Source: Cheiracanthium punctorium (Eukaryota; Arthropoda; Arachnida; Araneae; Cheiracanthiidae). From it: 64,000 nt of DNA. The stretch spans positions 1 through 64,000 of the forward strand of contig JAWZYV010013191.1 of assembly GCA_038373885.1 (NCBI GenBank), read 5' to 3'. The position numbers and the translations under genes were made by a program. How positions within the stretch are numbered: position 1 is the stretch's first letter; each line of letters starts with the position of its first letter. Below the pieces are notes generated by a model that worked only from the letters and a program-made list of their open reading frames with translations, had not been told where the DNA came from and searched no databases. Shown piece after piece: positions 1 through 11,712 of the stretch.

Positions 1-249
1 ATAATAAAATCAAAATATCTAAAATTATTTCACTGTATAAAATATTAATAACGTAATTATTTGTTGCTTCTACCCTTAACAAATAAACAATGGAGAACGC
101 AAATATTAATCTGAAACGTACTATCAAAAGAAAGCTTATTCATACAAAACTGTATGTAAACAGTCAGTATGAACCTGAACAGCGTTTTAAAATTTCAAAA
201 ATAATTAAATAATAATAAAATTTAATGTTAAATAAAGCCATTAAAATAA

Positions 250-750
250 AACCATAAAGCACATGGCAGATCAACCATTCGAACGAACCTCCCGCGCTAA
301 GAAATACACGGGGCTCAAAAAGTTCATGAAAGGAACAAACGGTCACGATTTGCCGGACGTACACGAGCACATCCGTGACGTCACGGAAGAATCCACTTTT
401 CGCCCGAGGTTAGGGTTACCGCTCCGGAACATCCGACGGCGGGGTTACCATATTGGCATCCTTTATCGCGCCAAAAAAAGTCGCCAAAAATAAAGTGCGC
501 CAAAGGGACCATACTAAAGCTGTACCAAATTGGAACAGTATAATAAGATTTAATACCAAGAATATACGATTCGGCGATTCATACAAATCAAAACACAGCC
601 AGGGCCAGCTCCTGTTTCAGCGGGAAAAAACAACGTTAACGATACGAATACGCGCGGAATGGTTGGCGAAATAATATTCTTGGCGAAAACAGCTCAAGAT
701 CGACTTTGGCGATGCTTTCTTCCTTCTTCCTACTTCCGGTTGTATGGCCT
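250..750. promoter_or_regulatory. CpG-containing promoter-like block
   Basis: A GC-rich island in AT-rich surroundings with many CpGs. It contains the perfect palindrome CCGTGACGTCACGG (373-386, with a full CRE/ATF site) and ACTTCCGG (ETS-type) near 732-739. This could be the 5' promoter or untranslated exon of Miga, or of a gene to the left. No transcript evidence, TATA box or splice donor could be tied to it. Confidence 0.35.
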
Positions 751-1686
751 TGAAACGGTGGTGAAAATAACCACTTCGTCAGTTTAGAAGACAGCGATCC
801 ACGACTGTGCACGAAAGAATGTACATTATTTATTTAGAAATATGGAAGAAATTTTAAAGCTGTCAGCAACTAATTAAACTCTAATTGCAAAATTAGATAT
901 TCTTTCTAGTTTAGGATTGTGATATTTTTTCATGATTTTTAAATATATGGATAATTTGTCTCCGATGTAATTTGAAGCTATGATTATGACTACATAGGTT
1001 TATCCTTAGATTGACATGAATTTTAGTGCATGCTTTCTGTGGATAACACTTTCTGGTGTGGTTTCTGTTATTAAATGTGCATTAGAATAAATCAATCAAA
1101 AACATGAAAGAATTGGTTTGTTAATTATTTTTTTAAAATATATTTTGATTAAAAATTCAATTTATACATTGTTTACAGAACTAGTTTTGTACCAGTGGTT
1201 GGTTTATTAAAATAATAATAATAAATAAACAAAACAGGAAGTTTCTTATGTTGAAACTGGCATGTGATGTGTTAATGTATGATTACTTATTGTTGCTTAT
1301 GCTAAAAAAAAAAAAAAAAAAAAAAAAAAACCCACTGTAGAATCTACTTTTTCAAAATCACTAAACTTGGCTACCAGCCTTTTTATTCTTTTGCAGTATT
1401 CTGAATTAGGTATGGAGTGGAACTTAAATATCTTGAATAAATGTGTTTTTTCTATTAAACTGACACCCTCTTTTATTTCACCTTCTTATCTCAATTCTTT
1501 CTGTTGTTTCTTTGACTTTCGTGAAATCAAGGTTATACTGTTGTTGTTCTCGTGTCCATGGACAGATGATTAAATGGTTAAACTGTACTTCGTTAAAATA
1601 AATCCTTATTCTTTTACCTAAAACTATTTCCACTCTGTTCTGCATGGAGCTGATATTAGGATTAGAAATTATTCTGAAGATTTTTT
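751..1686. other. Noncoding, nothing recognised
   Basis: AT-rich sequence with a 27-A run at 1304-1330, possibly an old retrotransposed tail. No gene or element tips found. Confidence 0.5.
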
Positions 1687-1853
1687 GGTACTTACGTATT
1701 ATCCCGGTGGTCATTTCCGACAAAGTTGGTATTTTTTCATCAAATGTGCTGGAAACTATTGCCAATCCTATTCGAAACCATTAATAATTTCATGTGATCG
1801 GCATTTATCTTGGCGAGAAATTGCTTGTCTTGTTTGAGTGCCGGGATAATACG
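1687..1853. mobile_element. Diverged copy of the GGTACTTACG MITE
   Basis: Starts GGTACTTACGTATTATCC and ends CCGGGATAATACG; the last bases of the right tip are lost. The interior matches 25027-25198 in reverse orientation (shared AAGACAAGCAATTT on the - strand). Confidence 0.75.
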
Positions 1854-2737
1854 CCATTAGCAATTTTTCTATGAATACTGTTCTTATCTGCTGTTTAGAT
1901 TCAAGAACCTAAATCATTTTACGCAGCCAAATATTGTCAAATATGATGCTTTTTTTTTCTTTCAATTTTTTTGTAAATAACTTCTAAAGTAATTTAAATT
2001 GACTGACTGACATCTGAATTTTTTAATATCTATCGCTTGCATGTAGTCTGGTTCCTGTGTAAATTATGTGAAAACATATTTTCAAGTAACACTGTAATTT
2101 ACGATGTTGGAAAAAATTCTCTTACATACAATCATCATGGAAGAATATAACTGTAAAAATCTATATACTACTCCTTTTATTATGATTTTTTTTTTAATAT
2201 CAAATCATTGAACTAATAAATCTGATATGGACACCACATGACTTCCTTGTACCTCTATTAAACCAGAAATATTTTCGGGGCACTTCATCTAAACTTATTT
2301 CATTTGAAAGAGACAAAATACTGCAATTCTAAAGTTTACCGCCAAGCTGAGTTCAATTTTAAAGATTTGTTTCACTTAATTGGGCAATATTTTGACAAAA
2401 GCCAATAAGCTTGCAATAGCGAGATTTCAGTCACAGCTGAAACAGTTATTCATCACAGCTGGTATCTATAGACCCTTAATATATTTTAAGTCTTTTGGGT
2501 GACCCTGTAAATAAATTACTCAGTCCACAGCAATCAAAAGCACAGTTAGATGTTACAATAGTTCTAAATACAAAATTTCAACATTCTACAGTTAAAAGAT
2601 TTAGAGTCATGCAAAATGCATAATTATTTTTGGTGTTAATTAGCGATATTTTGGATGATAAACACGGTGGATGACAAATAGCGAGATTCTGTGCATGGAC
2701 CAAACAATGAACGACTACAGACATAATATATTGAAGA

Positions 2738-2901
2738 CAGTGGCGTAGCCGGGGGGGGGGGGGGGAGAAAATGGGATCACAACACACACACCCTGAAATT
2801 TTTGCAATACAAAATGTATATTCTTCACTTCCTCACCACACACATGTATACATATATGTGAGTTACAACCCCTCCCATGAAAAATTTCTGGCTACGTCAC
2901 T
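2738..2901. mobile_element. 164-bp hAT-type MITE with a G15 run
   Basis: Tips are CAGTGGCGTAGCC and, in reverse complement, AGTGACGTAGCC. Flanks ATTGAAGA and TTTGAAGA agree in 7 of 8 bases. The left tip runs straight into 15 G residues (2751-2765). Confidence 0.7.
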
Positions 2902-2940
2902 ATTTGAAGATGTCTATAGACATTAATGTATTGGAATTCT

Positions 2941-3110
2941 GGTAGTTGCATATTATCCTGATAGACATTCGTGCCATATTATTTTTTCGGAAAATGTGCG
3001 GGCAAACTGTAGCCAATTGTATTCGGAACCATCATGATTTCATGCAGCCTGGATTTATCAAAGCGAAAAATCACTCGTCTTGGCAGACTGCAAGGATACA
3101 TGCATGTACC
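2941..3110. mobile_element. Older copy of the GGTACTTACG MITE
   Basis: Decayed tips GGTAGTTGCATATTATCC and GGATACATGCATGTACC, with an interior (AATGTGC, TATTCGGAACCAT, TCGTCTTGGCAGA) aligned to the copy at 1687. Confidence 0.65.
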
Positions 3111-3631
3111 AAAATTCTTTTGGGTGGTCCTGTAAATAAACTCTCCAGTAGATTGGAATAAAAAATCTAGGTGTACAACTAGATGTTACAACAATCTTAT
3201 ATATAAAATCTCTTATATATAAAATCTCAGCAATCTACGACTAATAGTTTTTGAGATATGCGAATGAAATATATACATCAAAAGTTGCCAAGTTTGGAGA
3301 CTTTTGACGCAGTTTTTGAGGGAGGTGTCTGATCGTCACCGGACCATTATCCAACCATATGGTAAGATGTTATTCTGCTTGAAATGAATGAATGTTTCTA
3401 AAACTGCCATTGGCTGTAATTTGTTGGAATTTTTCTGAGTGCTCCTGTAGAACTGTAAATGATAAAGATACCATTTTTGATGGCAAGATTCATTTTGTAA
3501 TCCTTAACAACATATATCACTTTTGATTCATTTGAAATAACTTAATATCTCTAAATTACACTTTAGTGAATTTCTGCCCATAAAGCATAATGTATGGATG
3601 TAGATGTTACAACAATCCTAAATATAAAATT

Positions 3632-4644
3632 CAGTGGCGGCCCGTGGTCAAAACTGTTAGTGCAGCCGGAAGCATATGAGCCCCCCCCCCTTTCCTCCGG
3701 ACAGGATTGGAAAATCTTTTGTTACTGAATTCGAAAGCTGGCGGATTAAGCCCTCACCGAGGAAAAGAAATAAAAAAATGTAAGACTTCCTATTTTACTT
3801 CCATAAAATGGACATAAATTTCAACCAGCCGGTCTTATCCTCAAAATTGCATTAATCCGTGTCTGATTCGAAGCTTCCTTAGAATTTTCTTTTGTAACGA
3901 TAACTTGAGAAGAAAAGAAAACTTACTTATTTTTTATAAGTCAAATCAATCCTCCTTTGTTTTAAATATGCAAATGCGTCAGTGATGTCCCCATAAAAAG
4001 GCTTTGTTTTAATTCAGATATCAATAATTTTAAAAGCTCTTTAAAATTTCACATGTTTAAAGAATTTTCTCGCTTGCCATGTCCTCTAAATGCCAGTTCT
4101 TGCTTACTTAAAAACAATACTACTTTGATGGGTAATTGTCCATTCATAAGCGTCTATTCAGGCTTACCTTCTTGATAAATTCAGCAGTATAAAGTCCAGA
4201 GTTTTCCAAACATATATTCTCCTTGCCCCCTCCCTCCTTCTCGTGCGAGCCAATCAGTTAGTCGAGTTCTCAAGTTCAGCCACCGTTAAAAAATCTTTCA
4301 TCGGCTGTATCAGCTGCATACTCCCTATGGCGGAGAGGCTGCTTACGTAGTCGTTGTCATGGCAACGGTGCTGCCAATTTTCTTTTCAGCGCTCTGGGCT
4401 GAACCAAAGATTTTACCAATTGAATTGCGGGAAGATTAAAGTGCTTTTTTTCTGAATGAGCGATCCGGCCACAATACGTTTTTTTGTGTTTGTTTTTTTC
4501 CGGAGATTTTTTTAATTTACCATAGGAATTCCACAATTCTAATCTGAATTTAGGAAAATTAGTACAATAAATTATTTTAAAGTATGTGCTGATAATTTTA
4601 AGTGCAGCCGGGCTGTATTTGCTGTATCCCACGAGCCGCCACTG
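3632..4644. mobile_element. 1.01-kb nonautonomous hAT-type element
   Basis: Perfect 8-bp duplication ATAAAATT at 3624-3631 and 4645-4652. Tips are CAGTGGCGGCCCGTGG and, in reverse complement, CAGTGGCGGCTCGTGG. Next comes a shared GTGCAGCCGG motif near both ends. No coding region is seen. It split a copy of the local repeat that contains AGATGTTACAACAATC. Confidence 0.9.
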
Positions 4645-5165
4645 ATAAAATTTCAACATTGTACGACTCATACTTTTTAAGATATGTGAGTTACCTACAT
4701 ACACACGTACGTACAGGTGCCAGGAAACACTGATCAAAATGGTCTAGCTGTCAGTCAGAATGCTAGTACATGAATTTATATGAACATACATGCATGTGTA
4801 CAATGAGATGTCAAGCAAAAACTCAGTAAATTTAGAGGTAGTCAAAATCTGGATACCGAATTCTTTTTGCGATCACATTATTTCTTTGTACGTCATACAA
4901 GGAAGTAAAAATATTAGTGTTTATAAATTGTATAGACACACACACGTACAGTGCCCCTAGAAAGTGATAACATGCTTTAATTCTTTATCTATTAAAGATA
5001 ATTAGGCAGTGTAAATTGAATAAATGTTTAAAATAAGGTTTAAAAAAAAAGACTATGTTAAGAGAAAATTCCTCTTGTTAATTTTCACTGAGTTACACTT
5101 TTTAAAATTTCTTAGAACTACCTTACAAAAAAATTCCTAGAAAATAAAATGTACCCCATGCACAA

Positions 5166-5419
5166 ATGAGGTGATGTACAAAATTCCAGCCTTTCATCAT
5201 ATAACGTCTTAAGGGATATCTATAAACAAAGGTGACTGGGGTCTATACTTGAATTTGAATGTAAAATATTCTTTCATAATATATGTATGACCCTTAAAAT
5301 GTGATTGTGATTTTTTTCCTTTCAAGAGCTATTAAAAATTGGTTTAAGTCAGTACTCATTATCTTCATACCTTTGACACTTTTCAGGATATAATTCTCAA
5401 ATTTTGTACATCACCTCAT
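5166..5419. repeat. Inverted repeat with perfect 20-bp arms
   Basis: ATGAGGTGATGTACAAAATT at 5166-5185 and its reverse complement at 5400-5419. Shorter inverted matches outside (GTTACACTTTTT at 5093 and near 5480) suggest a larger decayed foldback element of about 400 bp. Confidence 0.7.
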
Positions 5420-6331
5420 TAGAATATGGAGCACATTTTACCGATTGGGGATATTTTTGTATGCGGGTTATATACAAAAAGTGTAACTTTTTGGAAATTA
5501 ATGAAAGAAATTTTTCAATGAGAAAACATTTAATTGCTCCAGGGCTAGCGGCAATTTCTAGCAAAAAAAAAGGTGCCGGAGCCTTAATATTCTTATGCTA
5601 ATTCTCAGTAGCGAACTGCAAACCCCTGCAATATGAGGTTGGTAGCACATTTAATTAAAATAACAATAATTTAAAGATTTTCCCATTTAATAATTATTTC
5701 ACAGAACAGTGATATAAAATTAAATAGTCGGAAATTAGCAGGAAGAAATATAAGCATTATACAGAAAACACCCAAATTCTGGTGGTCTCAGGACTCTCAA
5801 ATCTGGTCGAGGTGAAGCGAATATGATTTGTCGTGTCTGCTAAAATCAGTTTGTGCTTGAAAAGGGGAAAATTTATGAATTAATGTATACTAGTGTTGGG
5901 CTTCAGAGCAAAGTATTCATGAGCTTTGCTGGGTTTTGCCTAATATGTAAAAATTCACCCAGAAAAAAGAAATACAGGGTCAGAGTTCCAGCTTTTGATT
6001 TCTGTTCTGATTCTAACTTGAAACAAAATTCAAAAATGTAATTGTAGAATTGTTTAGTACAGTTTTATGAGCTAACATTGCGAAACATGTTTTCCATCTT
6101 ATAATAAAAAGGCAGAAGCTTTATGGAATTATAAATTTACATTTTGCACTCATGTTTACTGTCAATTTAAATAATTATGCAACTAAGTAAAGATTACATT
6201 AATTGGTCTACGTCTCTAATTTAGTTGATTTATTGGATTATTTTTTTAATTTATATTCATACGTATTAGATTAATTCATGTACAAATATGTTATGCGATG
6301 CATATGTTACAATTTTTTATTAATGGGATAA

Positions 6332-6361
6332 CTACCGCTTGGCGACTTCCTACTACTGGCG
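6332..6361 (+). repeat. 30-bp GC-rich block repeated exactly in inverse at 23725
   Basis: Starts CTACCGCTTGGCGACTTCC and is identical to the reverse complement of 23725-23754. Looser similarity continues about 100 bases downstream (GGCAA.CCTCCG..), so it is part of a dispersed repeat, not a chance match. Confidence 0.7.
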
Positions 6362-7877
6362 CGCTTTTGTATCTGGCGACAGCCTTTCTCCCCTGTTTCA
6401 CTTGGCAACCTCCGGATGGGAATATCGGGCGGAAGGGGAAATATCTGTGATTCGGAACCAGAACAGTCTTAGTGAATCAGGTGTGTTTGAAATGAATCGG
6501 TTCTGTTCGGTACTCGTGATTGCTGTGTCGGGAAAAAGGTTTAGTACGAGAAAATGTGTGTCAGGCTCTAGCTTTGTGTGAGATAAATCACTTTCGCCCT
6601 GCAAGGATATATGTTAACCGCAAGTCATCTTCAATCGGTATTAACAGCTATACATATTCAAAATAAACTATATATTTTCTCCACGCTTCTTTTTTCGATT
6701 ATTTTAAAAACCATACACACTTTTCATAAGTAAAGGGAGGGGGGGGGGGTTAAACTTACCGGGAAGTTGAAAATGTACGGTATATGATAACATTATTATA
6801 TTATGGCATACACTAATTTAACCACATTAAAGGAATTTTCGATTGAGGTATTTTATGTAACGCTCATTTTAACTAATTAATATTTTATTTGATGTATTAG
6901 GTATTCTATTTTAAAGTGTTTTTATCGATTACGTGCTTTTTTTCGATTGCACATAGTAGGAAACAATGTAATTTTGATTAATCATCAATAATTGCACAGA
7001 AATGAATTATTAATTTTTATTGCATTTTCTTATAAAATCATTTGAATTTTGATTTTACAGAACAATTCTATCTCCTATAGTGTGAACTTTGTTCGTCTCA
7101 GGGGTGCAAGTGCAACTGAGTCTGCCCCACCCCCTCCAGATCCGCCTATGTAGAAAAACAAGTTCTGCTTTTTTTGCCGCTAAACAGGGTAAGCAATAGC
7201 AATGCATCGAAATAGACGCAAGCAGAAACGTCCTCTCCCCATTATGTTGAAGGCTGGGTTTTTGTTTTAGCACATTAATTTTTTCTCGAGCGATCATTAA
7301 AAAGTCGTAAAATTCGCAAGGACAATGTCCCTTTACTCCCTGTAGTGACGACTGACGCATGTATACGCACTAAAAACTGCAACTTTTGAAAAAAAAAATT
7401 TCATAAATGGGTTTTTTTTTTTTCAGTTCATATTTACAATTAAATCACTTTATGAAAGTGAAAGATCTTTCATTTTGTCCAGTGTCTTAAACTTACGTTT
7501 CTTTTTAAATTTAATCAAAGTATTTAAAAATATTATGGATCAAGAAAGAAGATAATTCCTTCTGCAAAAAAGCTTCATTGCATCAAATTTTGAAAAAATC
7601 AGACCTTCTTTCTTTCTCTTTTCTTTTTAAAATAAATAAATAAATAAATATAGGTAAATTGTGAGAAAGAAACTTATTTAATAATAATAAAAATTTTAGG
7701 AGCGGAATACTTTGGCTACGTTCCTTGTTTGGAAAACTCGAAAATTATAAATTCACAACTATAATTGGTCCCCCACCCCCGAAAAAAAAAATATTTTTTA
7801 AGTGTCAATACATATTTTCCAACAAAAATAATTAAAACTTTAAGCCCCTTTAAGTTTTGTAAATGCATCACATTCAC

Positions 7878-7912
<35 letters not shown>

Positions 7913-8011
7913 GCTTGACTGTTAAAATACAGATGGATTAAATCGATGTTCCAAGGTTCAAGTCCCCAATAAAAAAAAATATTTTGTTTCATTCTCTTTC
8001 AATCTGAATCA

Positions 8012-8185
8012 GATCCCGGGTTCGGGTGCCTTCGCGCTTCTGTTGATCTAACGGTCTGGAGTTAAGGTTTTCTCCAGATGTAACGTGAATATGCGTTAGA
8101 ACCCCTTAGAAAGTTCTGCTACCAAGGCACCCCCCCATCCTTGGCAGATCACCCTATCGTAGCGTGCCATAATCACACAAACACA
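8012..8185 (+). mobile_element. 5'-truncated tRNA-derived SINE
   Basis: Flanked by the 14-bp duplication TTCAATCTGAATCA (7998-8011 and 8186-8199). It begins near a box B-like GGGTTCGGG, then a conserved body (ACGGTCTGGAGTT, TTTTCTCCAGATGTAACG, TTAGAACCCCTTAGAAAGT) and a CATAATCACACAAACA tail. Same family as 61446-61696. Confidence 0.82.
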
Positions 8186-8199
8186 TTCAATCTGAATCA

Positions 8200-9340
8200 T
8201 TAGGGTTTTTTAAGATTTTAAAAATAATACTAATAACAACACACCAATGAAAATTCCAAAAATAAATAAATAAAAATTGATAAAACTGGTACTGAGTTTT
8301 ATTCAAACATTTATGATGGACCTTTCAACCAAATTTTAGTGGATTCGACAAACATTTAATGCGGATGAATCATTTTTAGATAGTATTATTAATTAGCATA
8401 TTTTAATAAGTTAAAGACCGATAATAATTGTTTTAGTATTTTTCATAATCAAACAACACTATAGCAACATACAAAACTTTATATTAATTGGTTAACCAAT
8501 ACTGAAGTTTTTTACCGTCCATTATCTGCTAAATAGCAAGTAACAGTCGTAAATGAACACAAAATTAAAGGGAAAGTTTTTTCCTGTCTGACCCGTTCAG
8601 CCCCAAGTTGCTGTAAAAAAATACGCAAATACTGAGCACAGGAATGTCTTTGATCTCAATAAAACACCGACAGACGAACAATGCGGTGTGAGCACTGCCC
8701 CAAGCGAAGAAGGGAACTGAACAATGTGACTGCGCTAATATAGTAGGGTCAAATGCTGTCTGCTCCCCCTCCCCTCCGAATCCCTGTCATTATTAATCAA
8801 TCAGAACAGAAAACGAGAATATTACAAACATAAATTGTACATTTATAAAATATAATATATTGGTACACCAATTAATGTTACTTTTTCTGTTAGGCAGAAG
8901 GGAAAAAAAAAAAATTAAATACTTTGTTGACTTTGTGCGTGGGTGAGGGGGTGGGGTGGAGAGGTAGAAACGCGCTTCCAAAATCAGATACGGGTAAGAC
9001 TAACTCTAGTATTTATCATAACTCCTCAAGAAGAAAAACTCCTCTCGCATTTGTTGTTGACAAATGTAGTCCGATGGTGGATAATACGTACGTGGACAGG
9101 TTAAAACAAGGAGCAAGATTAAAAAACATCTCTAATGAAATGCTTCGATCTATTTCTCTACCCTCCCCCTCCCCCTTACACACACACACCACCTCAAATA
9201 AGCTATATTAAAGGTTTACATGCATAAAATAATTATAATTTTATTGCAACATTTTTAGAATAATCGAATAAATGTGCAGTTTTCTGTAAAATTACATATA
9301 ATTTCTGAGTTTGTTTAAAATACTTTCATATATTACGCCC
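8200..9340. other. Noncoding; one weak inverted repeat
   Basis: GGGTGAGGGGGTGGGG...GAGAGGTAGAAA near 8940 is mirrored by TTTCTCTACCCTCCCCCTCC near 9150-9175, hinting at a MITE of about 240 bp. Nothing else recognised. Confidence 0.4.
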
Positions 9341-9344
9341 GAGC

Positions 9345-9545
9345 AGCAGCCGAGAGCATAGCTCTCTCAACTGGGAGACGAAAGGTGCCTGGTTCAAACC
9401 CAAGTCGCCTTTCTCGACCTAACTGTTCGGAGTTTTCTGTGGTTTTCTCCGAAACTTTGCGTAAATATGGGGTAGAACTAGAACCCTTTAGAAAGACACC
9501 CAAGGACGGCACCTCCCCCCCCCTTCTTCAGCTTAGATCCTTAGA
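9345..9545 (+). mobile_element. tRNA-derived SINE, second subfamily
   Basis: The tRNA-like head includes CTCAACTGGGAGACGAAAG and a box B GGTTCAAACCC. The body has CGACCTAACTGTTCGGAGTT and CTTTAGAAAGAC. It aligns with the inverted copy at 51795-52015. Confidence 0.72.
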
Positions 9546-9949
9546 GCACATAATCGGACGTAATCTCTCAAAATCAAAACAAAATTATAATGTTAGATTT
9601 TACTTATTTCAGTTTTGTAACTTTATTTAAAATTAATTTAATTAGTAATAGATCAGTCGACGGGGAATCGGGCTGAGGACCAAAGAATAATCTGAAAGAA
9701 ACGGTGGATGAGCACGTTAATCTGTGGGGCCGTATATCGCTTTGCTGGGTTACTTTTTGGTGAGAGATACATAAAACTGGGTTAATACTTAAAATTTAAA
9801 GTTATCGTCATTCGAAATTGCTTTGTTTTTCGTTTGGTTGCAGCATGACACATTCTGGTCTTTGTTCTACAAAACAATCAAGTTAAATAATTGACAAATT
9901 ATAATTAATTTAATTAATAAATAGTTATTAGGGATGCTACGGATATCAG

Positions 9950-10025
9950 GCAAACATACTGCATCCGGCCAATATGGCAGTAGCCGGATATTACAAATAT
10001 CCGGCACTACATCCGGGCTAAAATT
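9950..10025 (+). repeat. Possible hAT-type tip with CCGGATAT repeats
   Basis: TAGGGATGCTACGGATATC opens a stretch with ATCCGGCC, GCCGGATATT and ATATCCGGCACT. Only one end is seen. Confidence 0.4.
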
Positions 10026-10521
10026 ATATACAGAGAAATAACATAAATAAACATAATAAATGAATAAATTCTAAAAACTGTAATAATAAAAAATGCGGAG
10101 AAACAAAGTTTTGTGAAAATATTTTGTTTTCAATACTTATTAGAATGTATTTTTAGCATTATAGAAAAGGAAAAAAATTAAGTACTATCTTTTTTTATTT
10201 TAAGATTGGAGTAAATTATTACTGGAAGAAATTATCCATCTTTGTACGAATTCGGTTACCATTTTTTCCACCATAAATTGATCTGCTTATGAGAATAGTG
10301 TACTTGTAGTAGTGCTGGCTGTAGTGGTACTGCTGGCTGGTGAGAAAATCTCCCCCCCCCCCGTAATTTTGATAAAAGTATGGAAAATTGTTACATTGAT
10401 TTTCTAACAGTTGAAAGGAGATGTCTTTCTTTCAAAAACTGATATTTTAAGATACTTATCTAAATCTGGAGGGAGAACACCCATGACATTGTTATTTGTA
10501 TTACTTTAATTGCAGTTATCT

Positions 10522-11334
10522 TCTATATAAATAAAACAGAGTGTAAACTGTCCGTTTGTCTGTGTCTCGCGTAGCTCCGAAACGGGTGATCGTAGACCTA
10601 CCAAATTTTGTACGGAAATTCTCCAAGACGGGTCTCGACACACCTCGAAGCGATTTTTTCGAAATTCCAATTAGAAAATGTTTTATTTTATGTTTTGTCC
10701 GATTTTTAGCGATTTTTCTTGCGTAATACATAATAACGCCGGTCATTGCACTCGCAAGAAAACGATATTTACATCATCGTATAGAGGAGAAAATTTTCTT
10801 TTAAAAACTGTTTGTTCGGACTGTGTAACATAATTTGCAGATTTTTGGGAATTTTTCAACTAAAATTAAATTTGACGCTGTCTTTCGTAAAATATTTTAA
10901 AAACTGCTGCATCTTGAATTCTATCTGTGATAACTTTTTTATATTTGGGCAAAAGACGGAGCACACAATTCGCCCACTTTTAAAAGAAGAACGGAGGAAA
11001 AATATAAATTAGGCGAATTTTTACGAATTTTTAAGTAAAGAAGGATTTTCATTTCAGTAGCACCTGCTTATGAGTTTCGATTTGATATCTTGCGGTTTGG
11101 TTGTCATGGATACAGTAACAATGATTAAAATTGCCAGTTGAAAAAAATAAATAAAAACGGGTCCCGCGAGCAGACGATTTCTTTGCTTGGCTCGATTTCC
11201 TTTTATAAATACTTTGGATTTATTTGCGAGAAGAAAAATTAAACTGAGAAAAACAATTTTAAAGCCTTTATAAATAGCGCAGTCTTATCTCTTATCTCTT
11301 TTCTTTTTGTAAAGGGTTGCAAGAGAGGGTGACG

Positions 11335-11373
<39 letters not shown>

Positions 11374-11712
11374 TTCATGTAGTGTCTGAGGTATTTAACG
11401 CTAAAACGTGAACCTAAAAGACAGCATGTCTGAGGAAATAAGACATTTTGAAAGTGAGAAGTTCACTGCAAACGGTCCATTTGCACTTTTTTGATACCGA
11501 ATGACGCTGACATAGTTTTTTTTTTTTTTTGTGTGTGTGTGTGTGTCATTATATTGCAATGATCTCAGGTTATTACATATATGACGCAAATTTTAAGTCA
11601 AGAGTGAAATAATTTTGCTTTTTCTAGATTCCACATCACTGGAATTAATTCGAATTACACATGTGAGGAAATTTTTCGTTTCCTACCGTGCGAAGAACGG
11701 GCACGCAGCTAG
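10522..11712 (+). mobile_element. Helitron-like nonautonomous element
   Basis: Begins TCTATATAAATAAAAC and ends CTAG before a T. A short hairpin (CGTGC...GCACG) lies just upstream of the terminus, as Helitrons have. There is no target duplication or inverted repeat. The interior (TAGAGGAGAAAATTTTCTTT, CATAATTTGCAGATTTTT) recurs at about 60740-61289 in inverse orientation. A 31-A run lies at 11339-11369. Confidence 0.55.

Larger units (their letters stand above)
2490..3632 (+). repeat. Local direct repeats around TAGATGTTACAA
   Basis: CTTTTGGGTG..CCTGTAAATAAA followed by TAGATGTTACAA and TAAAAT.TCA..AT.CTAC occurs at about 2490-2600 and 3115-3240. A third, partial copy at about 3600-3631 resumes at 4645. 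The copies are diverged; their outer boundaries are not defined. Confidence 0.55.
4653..8000. other. Noncoding with decayed repeats
   Basis: Besides the inverted repeat at 5166-5419 and the 6332 block, I see a G10 run near 6738, a possible MITE right end near 7110-7150 (CCCCCTCCAGATCCGCCTA), AAAT-type microsatellite near 7630 and a T30 run at 7879-7908. No gene. Confidence 0.45.

Noticed and set aside
263..674. Two overlapping open frames of 76 and 73 codons in the CpG-rich block
   Set aside because: High local GC lowers stop frequency; the peptides show no recognisable domain and neither frame has splice or codon support.
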